7,667 bases of DNA from Gemmataceae bacterium. GTDB taxonomy: Bacteria > Planctomycetota > Planctomycetia > Gemmatales > Gemmataceae. Position numbers and translations under genes: made by a program. Below the pieces are notes generated by a model. It did not search any database and was not told the origin of the DNA. It was given only the letters and a program-made list of their open reading frames with translations. Positions 1 to 5,108 of this stretch are shown here, piece by piece. How positions within the stretch are numbered: position 1 is the stretch's first letter; the number at the start of each line of letters is the position of its first letter. The DNA lies in the NCBI GenBank assembly GCA_947490035.1, contig CANLGS010000168.1, forward strand, positions 1 through 7,667. Direction: 5' to 3'.

Positions 1-771
1 AACAACGTCCCCGGCCTCGAAGCGCTGAAAACCGCCAACCTCATGGTGATCTTCACGCGGTTCCTCGCGCTGCCCGACGACCAACTCCAGCACGTCGCGG
101 ACTACCTCGCTCGCGGCGGGCCGGTCGTCGGCTTGCGCACCGCGACGCACGCCTTTAACGGCATCCCAGCGACGAGCAAGTTCGCGTACCTCAACAACGG
201 CAGCAACGCGAAGGGCTGGGAGGGCGGCTTCGGCAAACAGATTCTCGGCGAGAAGTGGGTGAACCACCACGGCGGGCACGGCAAGGAAGGCACTCGCGGC
301 GTCGTCGCGAAGGGGCAGGAGAAGCACCCGATTCTGAAGGGCATCGGCGCCGGCGACATCTTCGGCACGACCGACGTGTACACGGTCACGCTCCCGCTGC
401 CGGGCGACAGCACGCCGCTTGTGTTGGGCGAAGTGACCGAAACGCTCAAGCCCGACTCCAAGGCGGTGGGTGGGAAGAAGAACGACCCGATGATGCCGGT
501 GGCGTGGACGAAGACGTACGCGCCTGCCTTGGCCGATAGCAGGACCGAGCGCGTGTTCACGACCACGATGGGCGCGTCGCAAGACTTGGATTACGAGGGC
601 ACCCGCCGGCTGATCGTGAACGGCTGCTTCTGGGCGGTCGGGCTGGAGTCTAAGATCGCGGACAAGACGAACGTGGACATCGTGGGCACGTTCAAGGCGA
701 CGCCGTTTCGCGGTAAAGGGAAAGTCGAGGACTGGAAGCCGGGCGTGAAGCCGGCCGACCTGTTCAAGTAG
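1..771 (+). CDS. ThuA-like domain protein, 5' end outside the window
   Basis: The reading frame is open from the first base of the window to a TAG at 769-771 (256 residues seen), so the true start lies upstream; the internal ATG at 43 falls inside the conserved fold. The text matches planctomycete ThuA-like proteins (class I glutamine-amidotransferase-like fold, named after trehalose utilisation): a strand MVIFTRF, then GGPVVGLRTATHAF, then HHGGHGKEGTRGVV, then HPILKGI, FGTTDVYTV, the block KNDPMMPVAWTKTY, and near the end RVFTTTMGASQDLDYEG and GCFWAVGLE. The family is common in planctomycetes, often secreted and near sugar-degradation genes, but its reaction is mostly unproven. Any signal peptide would be in the missing part. 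The C-terminal tail (FKATPFRGKGKVEDWKPGVKPADLFK) looks complete. The family call is firm; the function is open. Confidence 0.85.
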   Translation, partial: NNVPGLEALKTANLMVIFTRFLALPDDQLQHVADYLARGGPVVGLRTATHAFNGIPATSKFAYLNNGSNAKGWEGGFGKQILGEKWVNHHGGHGKEGTRGVVAKGQEKHPILKGIGAGDIFGTTDVYTVTLPLPGDSTPLVLGEVTETLKPDSKAVGGKKNDPMMPVAWTKTYAPALADSRTERVFTTTMGASQDLDYEGTRRLIVNGCFWAVGLESKIADKTNVDIVGTFKATPFRGKGKVEDWKPGVKPADLFK

Positions 772-854
772 TGCACACCGTTCCACGTGGAGCAGTGGGC
801 AAACTGAAGGGCGCCGGAAGATCGCACAATTTGTCCAAGGGCGCCCAAGACCGC

Positions 855-880
855 CCAAGACCGCCATGTGGCGGTCTTGG
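855..880. terminator. Perfect 11-bp stem-loop downstream of the ThuA-like gene
   Basis: CCAAGACCGCC at 855-865 pairs with GGCGGTCTTGG at 870-880 around the loop ATGT. It lies 83 bases after the upstream stop. No T-run follows (ACCAAATCC), so it is not a textbook intrinsic terminator; it may be a transcript-end stabiliser or a repeat unit. The left arm overlaps the tandem 10-mer GCCCAAGACC. Confidence 0.45.
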
Positions 881-1003
881 ACCAAATCCTGTAAATACCA
901 GCGTTTCGTGGAGACAGAGCCCAAGTCCGCCAACGGAGCCACCCCTCTATCCTGGCACCGGGGGTGGAATGCCCGAAGGCGCACTGGGTGTTGCGCACTT
1001 GGT

Positions 1004-1032
1004 GTTTTCAGCCCTCTCCGAAGGCTGAAAAC
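1004..1032. repeat. Perfect 10-bp stem-loop in the intergenic region
   Basis: GTTTTCAGCC at 1004-1013 pairs with GGCTGAAAAC at 1023-1032 around a nine-base loop containing TCCGAA. On the minus strand the stem is likewise followed by no clear T-run. The CCGAAGG core also occurs in the hairpin at 3201-3217, so this may belong to a family of short intergenic palindromes. Confidence 0.45.
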
Positions 1033-1082
1033 TATGCTTCGCGCAGTCAACGGCGTAACGCAGCGGCGCACCTGCGGCACCA

Positions 1083-1110
1083 TTGCACAAGCCGGCGCGC
1101 GGCGTAAGAT
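1083..1110 (+). promoter_or_regulatory. Possible promoter for the SDR gene
   Basis: TTGCAC at 1083-1088 and TAAGAT at 1105-1110 are separated by 16 bases and resemble sigma-70 -35 and -10 boxes (four of six bases match in the -10 box). Transcription would begin near 1117, so the 1119-1150 hairpin would sit at the very 5' end of the mRNA. The match is modest and could be chance. Confidence 0.3.
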
Positions 1111-1118
1111 AACCCACA

Positions 1119-1150
1119 CGAAACCCGGCCCCAGAAGGGTCCGGGTTTCG
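1119..1150 (+). promoter_or_regulatory. Strong stem-loop in the leader of the SDR gene
   Basis: The arm at 1119-1132 (CGAAACCCGGCCCC) pairs with 1137-1150 (GGGTCCGGGTTTCG) with one mismatch and an AGAA loop. Outside it GCGTAAG (1102-1108) can pair with CTTACGC (1154-1160), giving a nested structure. It ends 25 bases before the ATG at 1176. No T-run follows, so a leader or processing element, or a repeat unit, is as likely as a terminator of upstream transcription. Confidence 0.5.
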
Positions 1151-1175
1151 CGGCTTACGCACCCTCGGAAATCGC

Positions 1176-2213
1176 ATGTCGGGTCAACTGAACGTGGTGA
1201 CGGGCGCGACCGGGCTGCTCGGCGGGCACATCGCCGAACAACTGCTCGCCCAGGGTCAGCGCGTCCGCGCGATCACCCGGCCCGCCAGCAACACCGCCGA
1301 ACTCGCGAAGCTCGGCGCCGAACTCGCGCCCGTCGGGTTGCACGACCCCGACGCGATGCGGAAGGCGTTCGACGGGGCCGCTTGCGTCTACCACTGCGCC
1401 GCCTGCGTCAGCGACTGGAGCGCCTGGCGCGACCACCGGCGCGACACCATCGACGCGACCCGCAACGTCCTCGACGCCGCTCGCGGTGCCGGCGTGGGCC
1501 GCGTGGTTCACGCCAGTTCGGTTCTCGTGTACGGGCACCCGCACGGCGACCGCCAACTGGACGAAACCGCGCCGCTCGGCCAACACCTGCGGTTCTGGGA
1601 CTACTACCCGGCGGCGAAGATCGAGGCCGAGAAACTGGTCGCGGCATTCGGCCCCGGCGCGACCATCATCCGCCCGACGTGGCTGATCGGACCGCGCGAC
1701 CAGCGGGCCATCCCGCGACTCGTGAAGGCGCTCCGCGCCCGCGGTCGCGTGTTCCTGATCGGCAACGGGCAACAGCTTCTGAACATGCTGCACGCGGGCG
1801 ACGTGGCGCGCGGCGCGATCCTCGCCGCGAATTCCGAGCGGGCGCGCGGCGAAGCGTACAACCTGTGCAGCGCCGGCGAAATCACGCAGAAGCAGATGTT
1901 CGACGTGCTGACCGACGCGCTCGGGCTGCCGCCGGTGCGCCGCGGCGTGCCGTATCGGTTCGCCTACGCCGCCGGGCTGTTCTCGGAGTTGGTCGGCGCC
2001 GCGATCCGGTTGCGCCGCCCGCCGCACCTGACGCGGCACGGCGTCTCGGTGATCGGCCGCCCGCCGCGGTTCCGCGCGGATAAGGCGTTCGAGCACTTCG
2101 GCTGGCGCCCCCAGATTAGCGCGGAAGAGGGACTGCGCGAAACGATCGCCTGGTTGCTGAAGCAGGAAACGCCGGAGGCCGAGAGTCGCCCGCCACTCCG
2201 TGGCGGTTCTTGA
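1176..2213 (+). CDS. Extended SDR, NAD(P)-dependent epimerase/dehydratase family
   Basis: This 345-residue protein has a Rossmann fold that opens at its N-terminus with VVTGATGLLGGHIA; the nucleotide-binding glycines are G10, G13 and G16. The active-site pattern Y-x3-K is YPAAK with Y144 and K148, preceded by the strand HASSVLVYG (S114/S115). RPTWLIGPRD (166-175) and the C-terminal FRADKAFEHFGWRPQISAEEGL are typical of the 3-beta-hydroxysteroid dehydrogenase / dihydroflavonol reductase-like branch. Such enzymes oxidise, reduce or epimerise sugar nucleotides, sterol-like or other hydroxylated substrates in the cytoplasm; the substrate cannot be read here. The ATG at 1176 is chosen because the glycine motif starts ten residues later; the Shine-Dalgarno sequence is weak (GGAAA at 1167-1171). 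The final ten residues (E336-S345) and the first base of the TGA are encoded by a 31-base repeat, so the natural C-terminus probably lay close by or was altered by the insertion. The downstream methyltransferase is co-oriented. Confidence 0.88.
   Translation: MSGQLNVVTGATGLLGGHIAEQLLAQGQRVRAITRPASNTAELAKLGAELAPVGLHDPDAMRKAFDGAACVYHCAACVSDWSAWRDHRRDTIDATRNVLDAARGAGVGRVVHASSVLVYGHPHGDRQLDETAPLGQHLRFWDYYPAAKIEAEKLVAAFGPGATIIRPTWLIGPRDQRAIPRLVKALRARGRVFLIGNGQQLLNMLHAGDVARGAILAANSERARGEAYNLCSAGEITQKQMFDVLTDALGLPPVRRGVPYRFAYAAGLFSELVGAAIRLRRPPHLTRHGVSVIGRPPRFRADKAFEHFGWRPQISAEEGLRETIAWLLKQETPEAESRPPLRGGS
2181..2211 (+). repeat. 31-base palindromic repeat A, copy 1 (inside the SDR gene 3' end)
   Basis: It begins GAGAGTCGCC, carries the internal hairpin CCGCCAC-TCC-GTGGCGG and ends GGTTCTT. 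It is directly abutted by copy 2, from which it differs at one position (C instead of A at base 7). It encodes ESRPPLRGGS of the SDR protein, and its last T is the first base of that gene's stop codon. Confidence 0.85.
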
Positions 2214-2242
2214 GAGTAGCCCGCCACTCCGTGGCGGTTCTT
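2212..2242 (+). repeat. 31-base palindromic repeat A, copy 2 (tandem)
   Basis: Starts GAGAGTAGCC and follows copy 1 without a gap. It is the exact reverse complement of copy 3 at 2332-2362 over all 31 bases, forming the outer arms of a 151-base inverted structure. Confidence 0.88.
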
Positions 2243-2257
2243 TTGCCTTGTATTCTT

Positions 2258-2281
2258 GTGGCACAGACATTCCTGTCTGTG
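2258..2281 (+). repeat. 24-base palindromic repeat B, copy 1
   Basis: It is GTGG followed by the hairpin CACAGACATTCCTGTCTGTG (8-bp stem, TTCC loop). It faces copy 2 at 2302-2325 and is identical to the copy at 5030-5053. In other frames it gives peptides such as AQTFLSV or TDIPVC, which account for spurious open frames nearby. Confidence 0.85.
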
Positions 2282-2301
2282 CGGCAATGCCTATCAAAGC
2301 A

Positions 2302-2325
2302 CACAGACAAGAATGTCTGTGCCAC
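2302..2325 (-). repeat. 24-base palindromic repeat B, copy 2 (inverted)
   Basis: The reverse complement of copy 1 with one change (TTCT in place of TTCC in the loop). Twenty bases separate it from copy 1, so the two can pair with each other as well as fold individually. Confidence 0.85.
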
Positions 2326-2331
2326 GAAGAG

Positions 2332-2362
2332 AAGAACCGCCACGGAGTGGCGGGCTACTCTC
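2332..2362 (-). repeat. 31-base palindromic repeat A, copy 3 (inverted)
   Basis: An exact reverse complement of copy 2 that closes the composite element. The Shine-Dalgarno AGGAG of the methyltransferase gene begins at 2363, the base after it. Confidence 0.88.
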
Positions 2363-2367
2363 AGGAG
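2363..2367 (+). promoter_or_regulatory. Ribosome binding site that decides the methyltransferase start
   Basis: AGGAG lies eight bases before the ATG at 2376. The same frame is open back to an ATG at 2256, but those 40 codons read straight through repeats A and B, so the RBS-backed ATG at 2376 is preferred. Confidence 0.75.
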
Positions 2368-2375
2368 CCTTTCGC

Positions 2376-3191
2376 ATGGACGCGCGCGTTCCCAAAATCC
2401 TCCGCCGGGTGTGGTCGCGGTTGAAGGGCGACGCGCGTTCGCCCGAAGTGGTCTCTCATCCGTACCCGCCGCGATATCCGGGCCAGGACGCGATCCCGGA
2501 CCGCGCGTTCTACCGGCCCAGCGAACACGGCGACTGGCTGTTCTCGCCGTGGCTGGCGCACAACGAGCTGCGCGGCTTCGGCGAGTTTCACGACTACCTC
2601 ATGACCGCGCTCGAAGCCGGCACCGCCGTCGGCCCGGAGCGCCTTTACACGCTCTTCACGCTCGCGCGGCAGTCGCTGCAACTGCCGGGCGACTTGATCG
2701 AAACCGGCGTGTGGAAGGGCGGCACCGCGGCGCTGTTCGCGAAGTTGCTCCGCGAACACTCGCCGCACGCGCGGCACCTGCACCTGTTCGACACCTTCGC
2801 CGGGATGCCGGCCACGCACGAACACGACGCCTACTACAAGGGCGGCGAGTTCGCGGACACGTCGCTCGACGCGGTGCGCGCGAAGCTGGCGGGCGCGGAG
2901 TTCGTCCGCTTCCACGCGGGGCTGATACCCGACACCTTCGCGGGGTGCGAAGACTTGCGGTTCGCGTTCGCGCACATCGACCTCGACGTGTACCAGTCCA
3001 TCCGCGACGCGTGTGCGTTCGTATACCCGCGGCTCGCGGTCGGCGGGGTGATGGTGTTCGACGACTACGCGTGGTCCACGTGCCCCGGCGCGCGCCGGGC
3101 CGTCGATGAGTTCTTCGCCACGCGAGTGATGCGCCCCTTGGTGCTCTCAGACGGCCAGGCCGTGGTATTCAAGATGATGGCAGAGGAGTGA
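2376..3191 (+). CDS. TylF/MycF-family SAM-dependent O-methyltransferase
   Basis: The 271-residue product resembles macrocin O-methyltransferase TylF/MycF, which transfers a methyl group from S-adenosylmethionine to a sugar hydroxyl using Mg2+. Visible landmarks are LYTLFTLARQSLQLPGDLIE (90-109), the SAM-binding loop ETGVWKGGTAALFA (109-122), LFDTFAGMP (137-145), HIDLDVYQSI (200-209) and VFDDYAWSTCPGARRAVDEF (227-246). D204, D229 and D230 have the spacing I remember for the family's metal ligands. There is no signal peptide, so it is cytoplasmic. TylF-like proteins are widespread outside macrolide clusters and often modify glycans or envelope sugars, so the macrolide substrate should not be carried over. 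The start follows from the AGGAG at 2363-2367. The gene sits after the SDR gene in the same direction and ends in TGA, 81 bases before the next start and in the same frame as it. Confidence 0.9.
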   Translation: MDARVPKILRRVWSRLKGDARSPEVVSHPYPPRYPGQDAIPDRAFYRPSEHGDWLFSPWLAHNELRGFGEFHDYLMTALEAGTAVGPERLYTLFTLARQSLQLPGDLIETGVWKGGTAALFAKLLREHSPHARHLHLFDTFAGMPATHEHDAYYKGGEFADTSLDAVRAKLAGAEFVRFHAGLIPDTFAGCEDLRFAFAHIDLDVYQSIRDACAFVYPRLAVGGVMVFDDYAWSTCPGARRAVDEFFATRVMRPLVLSDGQAVVFKMMAEE

Positions 3192-3200
3192 ATGCGACAT

Positions 3201-3217
3201 GCAGTCCGAAGGACTGC
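3201..3217. repeat. 7-bp hairpin just after the methyltransferase stop
   Basis: GCAGTCC (3201-3207) pairs with GGACTGC (3211-3217) around the loop GAA. It lies ten bases after the TGA. I take it as a short interspersed palindrome; the CCGAAGG core resembles the hairpin at 1004-1032. Confidence 0.6.
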
Positions 3218-3227
3218 GACTCCTCAG

Positions 3228-3250
3228 CCCCAGGCAACGCCTGGGGTTTC
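3228..3250 (+). terminator. 8-bp GC-rich hairpin followed by TTTC
   Basis: CCCCAGGC (3228-3235) pairs with GCCTGGGG (3239-3246) around AAC, followed by TTTC. The stem is strong but the T-run is short, so it may attenuate transcription between the methyltransferase and the membrane pair, or simply be a repeat unit of the kind common in planctomycete gaps. Confidence 0.45.
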
Positions 3251-3272
3251 TGGGTTCGCCGAGGGCCGACCG

Positions 3273-4082
3273 ATGCCGGACAGTTCGCCCGCGCCCGCCG
3301 CGAAGCCGGGAATCATTCCGTGGCTCGTCGGGCTGTTCGCGCTGTGGCAGATCGTGTTCCCGGTACTCGCGAACCTCTTCGAGTTCCTCCCGCGACGACC
3401 CACACCGGCCGACCACTACCCCGAACTCAGCACGACACAGCGCTGGGGCCGGTTCACGGACATCGAACCGGTGCAGCGCGCGAGTGAGACCGCCGGCGAC
3501 GCGTTCGCGTTCTATGGCGAGGTGAGCGGGCAGGAGCAGGGGTGGAACATGTTCACCCCGGACTTCCCACCGCACACGGTGGTGCCGGTCGCGGAGTTCC
3601 ACTTCGCCGACGGAACGACCGCACGCGTGCCGTCGCGGTTCAGCCCCGCCGACCCGGACAAGCCGCGCGCCCGCTGGCCGCTGATCCACGACCGCGAGTT
3701 CAACTACGAAGCCAACATCACCATGATGGGCTGGCACGCGGACACGGAAACCGTGGCCGCGCGCCCGGACGTGTGGCAACGCCTCCCCGACCGCGTGCGC
3801 GACAACCACGAACTCGTCACGCACTGGCTCGGCTGGAAGATGCGACAGCACCGCGCCGCGAACCCCGACACGCCGGCGCCGACGGAAGTGGTGATGGTGT
3901 TCCGCTACATCCCGACGCGGTTGCCGAACGACCCAGGCGGCGCGCCACGCAAGCCGACCTTCGAGCGGCCGTTCGCGCGCTGGTTTCCCAACGGTCCGCG
4001 CGCCCCCGGACACCTGCCGCTGGAAGGCTACGACCCCGTCGCGGGGCGGTTCGTTCCGCTGAAGGCGGTGACGCCGCCGTGA
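3273..4082 (+). CDS. Membrane-anchored protein with WNMFTP motif, likely partner of the HTTM protein
   Basis: The product has 269 residues. A proline-rich start (MPDSSPAPAAKPG) leads into one hydrophobic segment at about 15-37 (IPWLVGLFALWQIVFPVLANL), then some 230 mostly polar residues. At 86-99 it reads SGQEQGWNMFTPDF, followed by VVPVAEFHFADGTTARVPSR. From memory, the soluble C-terminal part of many HTTM-domain proteins carries a W-x-MF-x-P motif followed by a similar strand pair, so this looks like that part encoded separately. The ATG at 3273 is preferred over the ATG at 3192 because GAGGG precedes it at 3261-3265 and the upstream codons run through two hairpins. Its TGA overlaps the GTG of the next gene (4079-4082), indicating translational coupling. 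The function is unknown; the soluble domain could be outside or inside the membrane, as the sequence does not settle topology. Confidence 0.8.
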   Translation: MPDSSPAPAAKPGIIPWLVGLFALWQIVFPVLANLFEFLPRRPTPADHYPELSTTQRWGRFTDIEPVQRASETAGDAFAFYGEVSGQEQGWNMFTPDFPPHTVVPVAEFHFADGTTARVPSRFSPADPDKPRARWPLIHDREFNYEANITMMGWHADTETVAARPDVWQRLPDRVRDNHELVTHWLGWKMRQHRAANPDTPAPTEVVMVFRYIPTRLPNDPGGAPRKPTFERPFARWFPNGPRAPGHLPLEGYDPVAGRFVPLKAVTPP

Positions 4083-4987
4083 CGACCGAACCACAATTCG
4101 TCGGCATCCAACCGCGCCTGCCCGGCGCGCTGAACCGGTGGCACTGGTTTCTGGCGCCGATCCCGGCCGAGCGCATGGCCGCGCTGCGCATCAGCGCGGC
4201 GGTCGTCGCGCTGCTCGACATCGGAATCGCGTGCTTGCCTCAGTTCGCGGCGTACTTCTCCGAGGGCGGTCTGGGCGGGCCGGGCGCGTACCCGTCGCGG
4301 TTCCGCACCGGGCATCACTACTGGTCGCTGTTGCGAATGCTCCCGGCCGCGTGGGGACCGGCCGCGCTCATGACGCTCTGGACGTGCGCTGCTGTCGCGC
4401 TGCTGGTGGGCTTACGCCCGCTCGCAAGCGGGTTTGTGTGTTGGGCGTGCGCGGTGTCGTTCTGGAACATCAACCCAGGGCTGTGCAACGGCGGCGATCA
4501 GATTCGCAACGCGCCATTCCTGGGCGTCGCGGTCGGCCGCTCAGGTGCGGTGTGGGGGGTGGAATCGGTACGCGCGAAGTGTGATAGTCAGCCGGTGTTC
4601 GTCCCCGGCTGGCCGATGAAAGTGATGCTGGTGCAGTTGGTCTGCATGTACGTCTTCAGCGGCGTGTACAAGCTCCTCTCGCCCGGCTGGCAAACCGGCT
4701 ACGTGATGTACTTCGTGAACCACGACCTCGAATGGTGTCTCACACCGAACCTCAGCCCGTACCTGCCGGTGTTCGTCCACCGACTGAGTTCGTGGGTCGC
4801 GGTGGCGTGGGAACTTGCGTTCCCGCTGCTGATCGCGTTCCGCCGGACGCGCGCGTTCGCGCTGTGGCTGGGCGTCGTGTTCCACGTGCTGACGTTCGTC
4901 ACGCTGGAAGTGGGGCACTTCGCGCTGTACTCGCTGGCGTTCTACGCGATGTTCGTGCCGTGGGAGAAGTGGCGCCGCGCCTTGTAG
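4079..4987 (+). CDS. HTTM-domain (vitamin K-dependent gamma-carboxylase-like) membrane protein
   Basis: This 302-residue multi-pass membrane protein has hydrophobic segments at about 32-52, 95-113, 117-132, 182-198, 235-253, 258-276 and 280-293. Family landmarks are ERMAALRI before the first helix, FWNINPGLCNGGDQI with NGGD at 137-140, VQLVCMYVFSGVYKLLSPGW (185-204), WELAFPLLIAFRRTRAFALW (244-263) and VFHVLTFVTLEVGHFALYSL. HTTM proteins share the transmembrane region of the gamma-glutamyl carboxylase; bacterial members are abundant in planctomycetes but lack an assigned reaction. The GTG at 4079 is chosen because it overlaps the upstream TGA by four bases and gives a full N-terminal lead; the next ATG (4174) would start right at ERMAAL and remove the lead. 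The frame is also open far upstream, but that part only shadows the preceding gene. DoxX-like annotation is possible from automated tools. Confidence 0.85.
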   Translation: MTTEPQFVGIQPRLPGALNRWHWFLAPIPAERMAALRISAAVVALLDIGIACLPQFAAYFSEGGLGGPGAYPSRFRTGHHYWSLLRMLPAAWGPAALMTLWTCAAVALLVGLRPLASGFVCWACAVSFWNINPGLCNGGDQIRNAPFLGVAVGRSGAVWGVESVRAKCDSQPVFVPGWPMKVMLVQLVCMYVFSGVYKLLSPGWQTGYVMYFVNHDLEWCLTPNLSPYLPVFVHRLSSWVAVAWELAFPLLIAFRRTRAFALWLGVVFHVLTFVTLEVGHFALYSLAFYAMFVPWEKWRRAL

Positions 4988-5016
4988 GGTGGGACAAGGC
5001 TTTGCGCCGTCCCACC
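4988..5016. terminator. 8-bp stem-loop after the HTTM gene
   Basis: GGTGGGAC (4988-4995) pairs with GTCCCACC (5009-5016) around a 13-base loop (AAGGCTTTGCGCC). It begins right after the TAG at 4985-4987. No T-run follows. The GGTGGGAC...GTCCCACC form is one I remember as a frequent intergenic palindrome in planctomycetes, unverified here. Confidence 0.5.
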
Positions 5017-5024
5017 ATGCCCTT

Positions 5025-5103
5025 CTGTTGTGGCACAGACATTCCTGTCTGTGCGGCTTCCCACCTCGTAACCGCACAGACAGGAATGTCTGTGCCATAA
5101 CAG
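5025..5103. repeat. Facing pair of repeat B between convergent genes
   Basis: The arms 5025-5056 and 5072-5103 are 32-base reverse complements with one mismatch, separated by 15 bases. Each contains a B unit (5030-5053 forward, 5075-5098 inverted) that also folds alone through CACAGACATTCCTGTCTGTG. It fills the gap between the 3' ends of the HTTM gene and selA and is symmetrical, so it could act as a bidirectional terminator or transcript-end stabiliser; the B core is shared with the copies at 2258-2325. Confidence 0.85.
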
Positions 5104-5108
5104 AAAGG

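Larger units (their letters stand above)
772..1175. other. 404-base intergenic region rich in hairpins, no credible gene
   Basis: No frame here gives a protein I recognise; the forward frame open from 866 runs through a series of palindromes and then shadows the next gene. Direct reading shows a long-range 7-bp pairing (809-815 with 840-846), a tandem 10-mer GCCCAAGACC at 843-852 and 853-862, a perfect 11-bp hairpin at 855-880, a 7-bp pairing CCACCCC/GGGGTGG (939-945 with 961-967), a perfect 10-bp hairpin at 1004-1032 and a 13/14-bp hairpin at 1119-1150. This fits accumulated interspersed palindromic elements plus terminator and leader sequences. Confidence 0.6.

Noticed and set aside
772..1175. 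tRNA, including tRNA(Sec), in the gap
   Set aside because: No acceptor stem with a matching T-arm and CCA end could be found; the hairpins do not form a cloverleaf.
866..2083. 405-codon forward open frame overlapping the SDR gene
   Set aside because: Its first part reads through intergenic hairpins and the rest is an arginine-rich shadow of the SDR frame.
1155..2297. 380-codon minus-strand open frame across the SDR gene
   Set aside because: It is antisense to a protein with clear SDR motifs, its translation is rich in Arg, Ala and Val without a family match, and its first codons lie in repeats A and B. High GC content explains it.
2181..2362. CRISPR-like repeat array
   Set aside because: The units are tandem without spacers or inverted, each is a hairpin, and only three copies of A exist; there are no cas genes.
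2256..2375. 40-codon N-terminal extension of the methyltransferase
   Set aside because: The extension is translated repeat (WHRHSCLCG, EEPPRSGG), and an AGGAG sits eight bases before the internal ATG at 2376.
3147..4094. 315-codon minus-strand open frame across the WNMFTP protein gene
   Set aside because: Arg/Val-rich antisense shadow with no recognisable motif, opposite a gene with an RBS and coupled to its downstream neighbour.
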